Positions 1 through 8,235 are shown, numbered from the stretch's first letter. The stretch is 12,386 bases of DNA from JBKPDV01 sp046728075 (GCA_046728075.1 JBKPDV010000215.1:1-12386), one strand, 5' to 3'. Program-made: numbers and translations. Notes: generated by a model not told the origin, from the letters alone.

Positions 1-762
1 GGCCCCAGGGTCGGGGGCTGGATCGCGGCCTCCGTCGCGGGGGGCCTGACCGGCCGCGTGCTCTCCGGCTTCCTGGCGGCCGGGATCAATTGGCGCGCCC
101 CTTTCGTTTTCTTCGGGCTCTTGACGCTCGTCGGCGCGGCCGTCATCGCCCGGCGGCTTCCGCGGAGAGAAGGGAATCCCACCGTTCGGTTGAGCGACGC
201 CTACCGGGGAATGTTCGCTCACTTTCGCAACCGCCGTCTCATCGGTGCCTTCCTGATCGGCGGCGCTGTCTTCTTCTGTTTCATCGGAATCTTCACCTAT
301 CTGCCGTACTATCTGACCGCGCCTCCGTTCCATCTTTCGACGGCAGTCGTTTCCTCCGTCTACTTGGTCTACATCGCGGGAGTCTTCACATCGCTCATCT
401 CGGGGCGGCTGTCGGGGCGAGTGGGCAGGCGGGCGGTCATGGCGGTTGGCCTTGCGATCGCCTGCCTCGGGGTTCTTGGCACGCTGGTCCATTCGCTGCC
501 GTTGATCGTTCTCTCGCTGGTGGTGCTGTGCGTTGGGATGTTCACCGTGCAATCGACGGCTCCCGCCTTTGTGAACGCAAATGCCGAGGGCGCCAAAGGA
601 GGCGCCGGCGCGCTCTACGTCACGTTTTATTACGTCGGGGCCAGCCTCGGCTCGGTCCTGCCGGGCTACGCGTGGCAGGCCTGGGGCTGGAGGGGCGTCG
701 CGGCGTCCTGCGTGACGGCGCTCTTGGTCGGACTCGCCGCCGACGGATGGCTCTGCGGATGA
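1..762 (+). CDS. MFS transporter, YnfM-like, 3' part (5' truncated by window edge)
   Basis: The frame is open from base 1 to TGA at 760-762, so the start lies outside the window and 253 C-terminal residues remain. The fragment is strongly hydrophobic with about eight membrane segments. They are split by a basic cytoplasmic loop at about residues 50-80, which matches the central loop between the two six-helix halves of MFS carriers. GRLSGRVGRR at residues 135-144 is the second-half version of MFS motif A (loop 8-9). The closing part, with LYVTFYYVGASLG and a GWRGV turn before the last helix, resembles the YnfM/arabinose-efflux branch as I know it. The role is probably proton-driven export or uptake of a small molecule at the inner membrane; the substrate cannot be read from sequence. 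The ABC importer genes follow on the same strand after 119 nt, so cotranscription is possible but unproven. A GTG at 58 is internal and not the start. Confidence 0.88.
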   Translation, partial: GPRVGGWIAASVAGGLTGRVLSGFLAAGINWRAPFVFFGLLTLVGAAVIARRLPRREGNPTVRLSDAYRGMFAHFRNRRLIGAFLIGGAVFFCFIGIFTYLPYYLTAPPFHLSTAVVSSVYLVYIAGVFTSLISGRLSGRVGRRAVMAVGLAIACLGVLGTLVHSLPLIVLSLVVLCVGMFTVQSTAPAFVNANAEGAKGGAGALYVTFYYVGASLGSVLPGYAWQAWGWRGVAASCVTALLVGLAADGWLCG

Positions 763-765
763 GCC

Positions 766-793
766 GGGCGAAGGGCGAAGGGCGAAAGGCGAG
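766..793. repeat. 7-bp tandem repeat, unit GGGCGAA
   Basis: There are three perfect head-to-tail copies at 766-772, 773-779 and 780-786, then a degenerate copy (AGGCGAG) at 787-793. The array begins 3 nt after the MFS stop codon. The same unit appears in reverse complement (TTCGCCC) at 4863-4897. Confidence 0.85.
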
Positions 794-818
794 TCCCGAG
801 TCCTGAGTGCCGAGTCCC
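791..818. repeat. 7-bp tandem repeat, unit GAGTCCC
   Basis: Four head-to-tail heptamers at 791-797, 798-804, 805-811 and 812-818 read GAGTCCC, GAGTCCT, GAGTGCC and GAGTCCC. They abut the GGGCGAA array (3-nt shared edge), so two different units with the same 7-bp period lie side by side between the MFS gene and the binding-protein gene. Confidence 0.85.
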
Positions 819-881
819 GCGATATCCTCTATGCACTTTTTCGGGCGCGCACGGCGCCCCTTTTTGGCGGAGGGGGGACTT

Positions 882-2093
882 ATGAAGTTGTGGAAGTCTG
901 TCTTTGCGGCTCTGTTGACATGCGCCGGACTGGCAGGCCCGGCGTGGGCCGCGGACGCCGTTGTCAAGATCGGCGCGGTGCTGCCGGTGACCGGCAAGGA
1001 GTCCAAGATCGGCGGCGCGTACAAACAGGCGACGGAGTACGCCGTCAAGGAGATCAACGATGCCGGCGGCGTGGACGTCGGCGGAAAGAAGATGAAGATC
1101 GACCTGACGCTTCTCGACGACACCTCCGACGCGGCCAAGAGCGCGCAACTCGTCGAGCAGCTCATCACGCAGCAGAAGGTCGACGCGATCATCGGCGGCT
1201 ACGGTTCGCATCTCGTGCAGGCGCAGAGCGTCGTGCCGGAGCGCTACGGGGTTCCCTATATCTCCGGAGGCGCCGGTGCGCGCAACATCTACGGCCGCAG
1301 CAAGTGGGTGTTCGGCACGCTCTCGCCCGTGGACGTGCTGTCGGAGACGCAAATGGATTTCTTGAGCGCTCTGGTCGCGGCCGGGAAGCTCAAGAAGCCG
1401 CTCAAGATCGCGCTCATCACGGAAAACACCGAGCACGGCAAGGACTACGCCCAGGGGGTCCACGACTATCTGAAGGCGCATCCCGGCACGTATTCGATCG
1501 CAGTCGAGGAGAGCTTCGAGCTGAACGCTCCGGACTTCAAGCCTCTTCTGACGCGCGTGCAAGGCGCGAAGGCGGATCTCTTCATGGCGGACGCGCATCT
1601 GGAGGACTACATCGCGATGCACCGCGCCTACACCCAGATGGGGCTCTCTCATCAGATGGTCACCTACGGGGCGCGCGGCGCCGACGCGGCCGGCCGCAAG
1701 GCGCTGGGCGCCGCGACCGACTACATCTTCGCGTCGGGCTGGTGGTCGGATTCTCTGCCGTATCCGCAGGTCAAGGCCTTCAACGCGAAGTGGAAGGCCG
1801 CGGCGGGAAGCGATCCGCAGTGGTACCACGCCTGCGCGTACGAGACGGTGCGGGCGCTCACGAGCGCGCTCCAGAAGGCGGGCTCGACGAAGCCGGAGGC
1901 GATCCGGGCCGCGCTCGCTTCCGTCGATCTGAAGGACTCGATTCTTCCCGGCGGCGAGCTCAAGTTCAGCTCCTCCGGGCAGGCGATCCTGCCCTTCGTG
2001 GTCACGCAGAACAAGCCGGGGGACAAGGTAGACATTGTATGGCCCGTCGCCTCGAAGACGGGGGACCCCGTGGCGCCGATTCCGAAGAGTTAG
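882..2093 (+). CDS. ABC importer periplasmic substrate-binding protein (LivK/HAAT type)
   Basis: This is a 403-residue type I periplasmic binding protein that would capture the solute and deliver it to the LivHM permease. I chose ATG 882 over an upstream in-frame start at 807 because GGAGGGGGG lies at 869-877 and the product then begins with a textbook signal peptide: MKLWKS, a hydrophobic core, and an AWA|AD cleavage site after residue 23. The mature N-terminus (VVKIGAVLPVTG, then EYAVKEINDAGGV) and the IIGGYGSHLVQAQSVVPERYGVPYIS stretch (first strand-helix units and hinge) are typical of the Peripla_BP_6/HAAT family, and the length is usual. Branched-chain amino acids are only one option, because family members also bind amides, urea, aromatic acids and other carboxylates. 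The CoA ligase downstream favours a carboxylate. It is the first gene of the apparent operon, with heptamer repeats upstream. Confidence 0.92.
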   Translation: MKLWKSVFAALLTCAGLAGPAWAADAVVKIGAVLPVTGKESKIGGAYKQATEYAVKEINDAGGVDVGGKKMKIDLTLLDDTSDAAKSAQLVEQLITQQKVDAIIGGYGSHLVQAQSVVPERYGVPYISGGAGARNIYGRSKWVFGTLSPVDVLSETQMDFLSALVAAGKLKKPLKIALITENTEHGKDYAQGVHDYLKAHPGTYSIAVEESFELNAPDFKPLLTRVQGAKADLFMADAHLEDYIAMHRAYTQMGLSHQMVTYGARGADAAGRKALGAATDYIFASGWWSDSLPYPQVKAFNAKWKAAAGSDPQWYHACAYETVRALTSALQKAGSTKPEAIRAALASVDLKDSILPGGELKFSSSGQAILPFVVTQNKPGDKVDIVWPVASKTGDPVAPIPKS

Positions 2094-2105
2094 ATTCAGC
2101 GAGGC

Positions 2106-3086
2106 TTGCTGTCTGCCGGAAGTGGTGATCACGAGACGGGGGGAGCTTCTCATCTGTCGGAACTCTTGCTGAAGGCCGTGCACGAGTTCATCGCAGTACT
2201 GATCAATTCGCTATTGGCCGCTGGCCTCTACGCGACGATGTCATACGGCCTGGCGGTCATTTACGGGGTAATGCGGATCATCAACCTCGCGCACGCGGGG
2301 ATCCTGATGCTGGGCGCCTACGTGACGCTGACGCTCTTCAACCACTTCCATCTCGATCCCTTCCTCTCGCTCGCCGTCGTCGTTCCGCTCTTTTTCGGCC
2401 TCGGGGTTCTGTTCTACGTCGCCGTCGTGCGCCGACTGCCGCGCTCGGGAGCGGGTCCCTCGATCGAGTCTCTCCTGCTCCTCTTCGGCGTCTGGCTCAT
2501 CCTGCAGAACCTCGCCTATGCGATCTGGGGCGGCGACACGCAGTCGATCCTGACCTTCTACACGATGAAGTCCGTCGAGATCGCCGGTGTTCGGGTCGGC
2601 GTGCCGAACCTCCTCGTGTTCGGTGTGAGCGCGCTTTCGCTTCTTCTTCTTCAGATCGTTCTGCGAGGAACCTTCCTCGGCCGTGCCATCCGCGCGGTGA
2701 CGCAGAACCGCGACGCGGCGCTCATCTCCGGCGTCAACGCGGACCGCATCTCCGCCGTCGCCTTCGGCATCGGGACCGCCTTTGCCGGCGTGGCGGGGAG
2801 CGGCCTGGCGACCCTCTTCGCCTTCACTCCCGAGTTCGGGCGGAGCTTCCTTCTCAAGTCCTTCTGCATCATCGTGCTCGCGGGCATGGAAAGCGTCGCA
2901 GGCGTGGCCCTGGGGGCGCTCGTCCTCGCCCTGCTCGAAAGCGCGGTCGGCGCCTACACGAGCATCCCCACGTCGTTTCAGGACGCGCTCTCCTTCACCC
3001 TTCTCGTGGTGGCTCTGGTCGCGTTTCCGCAGGGCCTCCTCGGGCTGTTTTCGCGCCTGGCGGCCAGGCGGAGGGCAGCGGCGTGA
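2106..3086 (+). CDS. livH: ABC importer membrane permease, LivH family
   Basis: This is one of the two transmembrane subunits of the HAAT importer. It is hydrophobic throughout with about eight membrane helices. SYGLAVIYGVMRIINLAHAG at residues 46-65 is the family's N-terminal signature. GRAIRAVTQNRDAALISGVN at residues 192-211 is the cytoplasmic coupling loop that contacts the ATPases. The start is uncertain. TTG 2106 gives the longest product (326 residues) but has only a GAGG one nt upstream. The best Shine-Dalgarno-like stretch, GGGGGGAG at 2137-2144, is spaced for CTG 2154. TTG 2166 or GTG 2178 would give the usual short N-terminus before the first helix. The real protein is therefore probably 16-24 residues shorter than listed. 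Its stop overlaps the LivM start (GTGA), implying coupled translation. Confidence 0.9.
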   Translation: MLSAGSGDHETGGASHLSELLLKAVHEFIAVLINSLLAAGLYATMSYGLAVIYGVMRIINLAHAGILMLGAYVTLTLFNHFHLDPFLSLAVVVPLFFGLGVLFYVAVVRRLPRSGAGPSIESLLLLFGVWLILQNLAYAIWGGDTQSILTFYTMKSVEIAGVRVGVPNLLVFGVSALSLLLLQIVLRGTFLGRAIRAVTQNRDAALISGVNADRISAVAFGIGTAFAGVAGSGLATLFAFTPEFGRSFLLKSFCIIVLAGMESVAGVALGALVLALLESAVGAYTSIPTSFQDALSFTLLVVALVAFPQGLLGLFSRLAARRRAAA

Positions 3087-4037
3087 CCGGGCGGTTTCGG
3101 CTGGGCCGCGCGCTTCTGCTGGCCGGGACGGCGCTCCTCCTTCTGGCTGCCGCGCCGAGAGTTCTCGAGCGCGGCTCGGCCAATGACATCTGGAACCTGG
3201 CTTTTGCCGTTGCGCTCGCGTCTGCCTGGAACCTCCTCGGAGGCTTCGCCGGCCAGATCTCGATCGGCTACTCCGCCTTCCTCGGGATCGGCTCCTACAC
3301 GACCGCGCTCCTGGCGTTGAAGGGCGTGAACGTCTGGGCGACCCTTCCTCTCGCGGCGCTGCTCGGCGCGCTGTTCTCCGTTTTCGTGGGCTGGCCAACC
3401 TTTCGACTGCGAGGACCCTATTTCACGATCGCCACGATCGGAGTCTCGGAGGCCGTGCGTGTCTTCGCCGCGGGCGTTTCCTTCACCGGAGGATCCTCCG
3501 GCCTTCGGATGCCGCCGGGCTCCTTCGATTTCACCCGAGACTATCTGGCCATGGTGACGCTCGCCGTCGGAGTCGTGTTTCTCTCGGCCTGGATCCGCGG
3601 GAGCGCCTTCGGCCGGGCGCTCGCCGCGATTCGTCAGGACATCGATGCCGCGGAGGCTCTGGGCGTGAACTCCACGAAATACAAGTTGCTCGTTCACGCG
3701 CTGTCGGCGGCGCTCGTCGCGGTCGCCGGCAGTCTCTTCGCGATCAACTTTCAGTACATCTCGCCGGGCTCCGTTTTCGACTTCCGTCTTTCCCTGTCGA
3801 TCGTCTTGATGCCGATCGTCGGAGGGCTCGGAACCGTCGCGGGCCCCGTCCTCGGAGCGATCCTCTTCGGGTATCTCCAGATCAAGATGCTCTCGACACC
3901 CGCGCTCCGAGACTCCAATCTCTTTCTCTATGGAGGCCTTCTCGTTGCGGTCATGCTCTTCGAGCCGAAGGGGCTCATGGGCGTTTTCCGTCGCCTGCAG
4001 CGGGCCGCGTCGCGCTCGCTGCCGAGGTCCGTGCCCG

Positions 4038-4048
<11 letters not shown>
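3083..4048 (+). CDS. livM: ABC importer membrane permease, LivM family
   Basis: This 321-residue protein is the second transmembrane subunit, pairing with LivH. The start is GTG 3083, whose last two bases plus the next A form the LivH stop (GTGA overlap), a standard translational-coupling layout. GGFAGQISIGYSAFLGIG at residues 53-70 is the LivM signature (usual form G-AGQ-SLG-A-F-GIG-Y). GRALAAIRQDIDAAEALGVN at residues 177-196 is the coupling loop for the ATPase. GGLGTVAGPVLGA at 247-259 and FEPKGLMG at 293-300 are the conserved C-terminal blocks. A long first hydrophobic segment follows the basic N-terminus. The C-terminal tail is Arg/Ser-rich and its coding sequence overlaps the LivG start by 11 nt. 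Confidence 0.93.
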
Positions 4049-4781
<733 letters not shown>

Positions 4782-4790
4782 GAAACGGAC

Positions 4791-4822
4791 GGGGTGACGG
4801 GGAGACGGGGGGACGGGGGGAG
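4791..4822. repeat. 8-bp tandem repeat, unit GGGGNGAC
   Basis: Four consecutive octamers read GGGGTGAC (4791-4798), GGGGAGAC (4799-4806), GGGGGGAC (4807-4814) and GGGGGGAG (4815-4822). A partial unit, GGAC, precedes them. The array lies 9 nt after the LivG stop. A related fragment, GAGACGGGGGGAG, occurs at 2133-2145 ahead of LivH. Confidence 0.85.
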
Positions 4823-4862
4823 AGGAGCGGCCGGGAAGGTTATATCAATACTGACATATGCC

Positions 4863-4897
4863 TTCGCCCTTCGCCGTTCGCCCTTCGCCGTTCGCCC
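4863..4897. repeat. 7-bp tandem repeat, unit TTCGCCC/TTCGCCG
   Basis: Five head-to-tail heptamers start at 4863, 4870, 4877, 4884 and 4891 and alternate TTCGCCC and TTCGCCG. The unit is the reverse complement of GGGCGAA at 766-786, so the same family occurs twice in the window in opposite orientations. It lies directly upstream of the chosen LivF start. Confidence 0.85.
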
Positions 4898-4911
4898 TTG
4901 TCTTCGTAGCC

Positions 4912-5625
4912 ATGCTGAAAGTCCAGAATATCGACGTCTATTACGGAGCGGTCCAGGCCGTCGCCGAAGTGTCGTTCACTGTCGGCACGGGGGAGATCGT
5001 CACGCTGATCGGCGCCAACGGAGCGGGCAAGACGACGGTCTTGAAGACGGTCAGCGGGCTGCTCTCTCCGCGCCGGGGCCAGATTCTGCTCGAGGGGCAG
5101 GGCATTTCGGGCCGCCCGCCCTACGAGCTCGTCGAGCGGGGCCTCGTGCTCATCCCCGAGGCGCGCCAGCTCTGGCCCGGCATGACCGTGCGCGAGAACC
5201 TCGAGATGGGAGCGTACAGCAAAGCGGCCCGCGCGCACCGGACGAGCACGCTCGAAGCGGTGTTCGCGATGTTTCCGCAGCTCGTGCCCCGGGCGAGCCA
5301 AAAGGCGGGCACCCTGTCGGGCGGCGAGCAGCAGATGTGCGCCATCGGCCGCGGGTTGATGGCGCGGCCCCGGCTACTGCTCTTAGACGAGCCGGCCCTG
5401 GGGCTTGCGCCGATTCTCGTGCGCGAAGTCTTCGCCGCCCTGAAGGGAATCCGCGAGCAGGGAGTCACGATCCTGCTGGTGGAACAGAACGTCCCCCACG
5501 CGCTCGCGCTGGCGGATCGGGCCTACGTCCTGGAGACGGGCCGCGTCGCGATGTCGGGACCCTCCTCCGATCTGCTCCACGACCACCGCGTGCGCGACGG
5601 CTATCTCGGCTACAAGTCGGTGTGA
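4912..5625 (+). CDS. livF: ABC importer ATP-binding subunit, LivF family
   Basis: This is the second ATPase of the importer, 237 residues, the usual LivF length. Motifs are Walker A GANGAGKT (34-41), Q-loop region with IPEARQLWPGMTVRENLEMG (81-100, the LivF-specific block), signature LSGGEQ (135-140) and Walker B LLLLDE (155-160). Gln192 (VEQN) replaces the switch His, a normal LivF feature, whereas LivG keeps His. I chose ATG 4912 because MLKVQNIDVYYG is the normal LivF beginning. An in-frame ATG at 4858 would add 18 residues encoded by the TTCGCCC repeats, and neither start has a strong Shine-Dalgarno. The stop codon overlaps the GTG start of the acyl-CoA synthetase (GTGA). If LivF is made from its own promoter in the 4782-4911 gap, it and the synthetase could be expressed apart from LivKHMG. 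Confidence 0.92.
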   Translation: MLKVQNIDVYYGAVQAVAEVSFTVGTGEIVTLIGANGAGKTTVLKTVSGLLSPRRGQILLEGQGISGRPPYELVERGLVLIPEARQLWPGMTVRENLEMGAYSKAARAHRTSTLEAVFAMFPQLVPRASQKAGTLSGGEQQMCAIGRGLMARPRLLLLDEPALGLAPILVREVFAALKGIREQGVTILLVEQNVPHALALADRAYVLETGRVAMSGPSSDLLHDHRVRDGYLGYKSV

Positions 5626-7148
5626 GCGAGACCGGGCACTCCGCCGCGCGCCTGCTCGATGCGCTCTTCTCCCGGGCGAGCCACCCGGCGCTGGAAGTAC
5701 CTGGGCGCTCGTACACTTTCGGCGAGCTCGACGCCCTCTCGCGCGCCCACGCGAATCACCTCTCCCGGCTCGGTGTCGCTTCCGGCGACCGCGTCGCGGT
5801 GCTCGCGCCGACGTGCCCCGAGGCCGTCATCGCGTTCGTGGGCCATTTGCGATCGGGTGTGATCCACGTGCCGATCAACACGCGCTACCGCTCCGAAGAG
5901 ATGCGCCACATCCTCGAGGACTCCGGCGCCTGCGCCGTCCTCTACCAAAAGGGCGGCGAGGGCTCTGCGGTGCTCGAGGAGATTCGTTCCTCAGCGCCTC
6001 CGCCCGCGCTCAAGCACTGGCTCGAGATCGGACAGACGCACGCGGCGACGCCGGGGCCCGGGCCGCCGGCGCAGCCTCGCAAGCCCTCCGACGGGCAGGC
6101 AGCCGTCCTGATCTACACGTCCGGCACGACGGGGAAGAGCAAGGGTGTGGCGCTGGCGTATCGGGCGCTCGCGGAGAATACGCTCTCCGTTACGCGCCTC
6201 TGGCGCGCGACATCGGAAGACCGCCTCGTCCTTCCGCTTCCGCTCTTTCACGTGCACGGGTTGTGTCTGGGAATCACGGGAGCTCTGCTGCACGGCTCGA
6301 CGATCCTTCTCGAGCCGCGTTTTGACGCCTCGCGCGTCGTCGACGCCTTCGCCGGCGCGGGGGCCACGGTCTTCATGGGAGTTCCGACGATGTATGTGCG
6401 CCTGCTCGAGCACTTCGACGCGCATCCCGAAGCCGCGGCGTCTCTGGGCAGGGCCCGCCTCTTCACCTCCGGCAGCGCGCCGCTGCCCCCGTCGGACTTC
6501 GCTCTCTTCCGCGAGAAGACCGGCCACGCAATCCTGGAGCGCTACGGCATGAGCGAGACGCTCTTCACGCTTTCCAATCCCTATGTGGGCGAGCGCCGGC
6601 CCGGCACCGTCGGCCTGCCCGTGCCCGGCTGCGCGGCGCGCATCGTGGACGAGCAGGGCAGAGATCTGCCCGACGGCGAGCTGGGTGAGCTTTTCGTCGA
6701 AAGCAACGGCCTGATGAACGGCTACTGGGGCCGCGAGGCGGACACGGCCGCTTCCTTTCGCGACGGCTGGTTCGCGACCGGCGACATGGCGCGGCGGGAA
6801 AGCGACGGCTACTTCGCGATTGCCGGACGCAAATCGGTGGACTTCATCAAAAGCGGGGGTTTCAAGATCTCGGCCCGCGAAGTGGAAGACGTCCTGCGCC
6901 GCCATCCGAGGATCCGAGACGTCGCCGTCGTCGGCGCGCCGGATCGCACGTGGGGACAGAGGATCGTCGCGGCGGTCGTCCTCGAGGCCTCGGATGCGCG
7001 ACCCTCTCCGGAAGACCTCCTCGAAGAGCTCTCCGACTTCTGCGCCCGCTCGCTCGCCGACTACAAACGCCCCCGCGAAGTCCGCGTTCTCGACGAGCTC
7101 CCTCGCAACGCCCTCGGCAAAGTCCAAAAGCACCGACTCCTGGACTAA
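5622..7148 (+). CDS. Acyl-CoA synthetase (AMP-forming), malonyl-CoA synthetase (MatB/ACSF3)-like
   Basis: This is a 508-residue ANL-superfamily adenylating enzyme: carboxylate + ATP + CoA gives acyl-CoA + AMP + PPi. The frame stays open far upstream, but GTG 5622 overlaps the LivF stop and gives a normal N-terminus (MSETGHSAARLLDALF). Motifs are the P-loop YTSGTTGKSKG (165-175), PLFHVHG (207-213), GSAPL then ERYGMSET (306-313), TGD (386-388), the hinge/A8 block GRKSVDFIKSGGFKIS (402-417) and catalytic Lys500 in PRNALGKVQK. LERYGMSET followed by SNPYVGERRPGTVG recalls MatB. SVDFIKSGG and TWGQR recall human ACSF3, also a malonyl-CoA synthetase. A His-Arg pair that I recall after GSAPL in some alphaproteobacterial MatB is absent here, so malonate, methylmalonate or another short acid all remain possible. 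Coupling to LivF suggests activation of the imported solute. Confidence 0.88.
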   Translation: MSETGHSAARLLDALFSRASHPALEVPGRSYTFGELDALSRAHANHLSRLGVASGDRVAVLAPTCPEAVIAFVGHLRSGVIHVPINTRYRSEEMRHILEDSGACAVLYQKGGEGSAVLEEIRSSAPPPALKHWLEIGQTHAATPGPGPPAQPRKPSDGQAAVLIYTSGTTGKSKGVALAYRALAENTLSVTRLWRATSEDRLVLPLPLFHVHGLCLGITGALLHGSTILLEPRFDASRVVDAFAGAGATVFMGVPTMYVRLLEHFDAHPEAAASLGRARLFTSGSAPLPPSDFALFREKTGHAILERYGMSETLFTLSNPYVGERRPGTVGLPVPGCAARIVDEQGRDLPDGELGELFVESNGLMNGYWGREADTAASFRDGWFATGDMARRESDGYFAIAGRKSVDFIKSGGFKISAREVEDVLRRHPRIRDVAVVGAPDRTWGQRIVAAVVLEASDARPSPEDLLEELSDFCARSLADYKRPREVRVLDELPRNALGKVQKHRLLD

Positions 7149-8149
7149 GACTGCTCCGCGAGCTCGCGATAACGGCGCGGAGAGATCCCCAACAGACGGA
7201 CGAACGCGCGCCTCATCACGTCGACGCTGCCGAATCCCGCGGCCGAGGCCACCTGCTTGAGGCCTCGATCCGTGCGTTCGAGCTGGCGGCGCGCCGCCTC
7301 CACCCGCGTCTGAAGCACGTACTGAGACGGCGTCGCGCCGACCTCTCGAGTAAAGACGCGTTCGAAGTTTCGAACGCTCATCGCCATCCGATCCGCGAGG
7401 TCCTCCACCGACAGTCTCGACACGAGATGCTCGGCAATCCAGATCTGCAGTTCACGGATCGAGGCCATCTCGGAAGCCTGAGAGGCGAGCGAGACGCTCA
7501 GCTGCGGCTGTCCGCCCGGCCGTCGCAGAAACAGCACCAGCTCGCGGGCGGCCTCGTGCGCGAGACCGGCGCCGCAATCTTCCTCGACCCAGGCGAGCGC
7601 GAGATCGATGCTCGCGGAAATGCCCGCCGACGTGTAGATGTTCCCGTCCTTGACCCAGAGCGGGTCGTGCTCGACGCGGACGCCGGGATATCTCTTCGCC
7701 AGCTCGCGGCCGAACTTCCAATGCGCGGTCGCCCGGCGCCCGTTCAACAGCCCGGCCTCCGCGAGCAGGAAAGCGCCGACGCACACCGCGCCGAGGCGCC
7801 GCACCTCGACCGCCTTCTTCTTCAGCCAGGCAGACAGCGCCGCGTCACGCACCGATCGAGTGCCCAGTCCGCAGACCAGGAGCACCGAGTCGCACGCGCC
7901 TGCGACCTTTTTGAAGTGATGCCGGGCCATGAAAGTCAACACGCCGCCCTCGCCCTCGACCGTCAGACGGTCCGCGTTCGTGACGACCTCGATCGTGTAG
8001 ATGGCTCTGCCCGCAAGGCGGTTGACCGAGCGGAACACCTGGAGAGGTCCCACCAGATCGAGCTCATCGACTGGAGGCACGACGACGACGATGATCCGTC
8101 GGCTCGGGGAAAGGCGGCGCAAGTTCGATTTCTTGGACGCGGAAGCCAT
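7145..8149 (-). CDS. GlxA-family transcriptional regulator (DJ-1/PfpI domain + AraC-type HTH)
   Basis: This 334-residue cytoplasmic DNA-binding regulator has the two-domain GlxA layout. An N-terminal DJ-1/PfpI domain spans about residues 18-185. VCVGAFLLAEAGLLNGRRAT (122-141) carries Cys123 at the position of the DJ-1 nucleophile elbow and leads into TAHW, as in GlxA proteins. The C-terminal AraC domain (about 230-330) has helix-turn-helix units at SVEDLADRMAMSVRNFERVF (247-266) and QVASAAGFGSVDVMRRAF (299-316), ending ISPRRYRE. ATG 8149 is preceded by a modest GGTGG; an upstream extension of the frame reads non-protein-like sequence over the neighbour. In this family the DJ-1 domain is thought to sense a small molecule rather than act as an amidase. 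The ligand is unknown. It overlaps the synthetase tail to tail by 4 nt and might regulate either neighbour. Confidence 0.9.
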   Translation of the reverse strand: MASASKKSNLRRLSPSRRIIVVVVPPVDELDLVGPLQVFRSVNRLAGRAIYTIEVVTNADRLTVEGEGGVLTFMARHHFKKVAGACDSVLLVCGLGTRSVRDAALSAWLKKKAVEVRRLGAVCVGAFLLAEAGLLNGRRATAHWKFGRELAKRYPGVRVEHDPLWVKDGNIYTSAGISASIDLALAWVEEDCGAGLAHEAARELVLFLRRPGGQPQLSVSLASQASEMASIRELQIWIAEHLVSRLSVEDLADRMAMSVRNFERVFTREVGATPSQYVLQTRVEAARRQLERTDRGLKQVASAAGFGSVDVMRRAFVRLLGISPRRYRELAEQS

Positions 8150-8210
8150 GCGTCCACCACTCTCTCGCTGCGTCCACGCGTTTCGCAAGCGGAACGAGCG
8201 CGAATGGCGG

Positions 8211-8235
8211 ATTTCGACGGATGTGTGTCGCAAAT
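8211..8235. promoter_or_regulatory. Imperfect dyad in divergent intergenic region, possible operator
   Basis: The 120-nt gap between the GlxA-type regulator and the divergent secreted-protein gene contains ATTTCGAC (8211-8218) and GTCGCAAAT (8227-8235). These are an inverted pair apart from one inserted base. AraC-family sites are often direct repeats, and AAATCGACG (8232-8240) also echoes the left half in direct orientation. The placement suits an autoregulatory or divergent operator, but the match is short. Confidence 0.25.

Noticed and set aside
142..167. LTIGE signature of LivG (residue numbering) as evidence of an inactive ATPase
   Set aside because: Walker A, Walker B glutamate, Q-loop and switch histidine are intact, and LivG signatures commonly vary.
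766..818. CRISPR array
   Set aside because: Units are 7 bp with no spacers; it is a microsatellite.
666..2183. 505-codon open frame on the - strand opposite the binding-protein gene
   Set aside because: Arg/Leu/His-rich composition with no family motif. It is the antisense of a clear periplasmic binding protein, a normal artefact of GC-rich DNA.
4794..5621. Upstream extension of the synthetase frame, which could look like a fusion protein
   Set aside because: It overlaps LivF entirely and reads Arg/Gly/Ala-rich nonsense. GTG 5622, overlapping the LivF stop, gives a normal-length enzyme.
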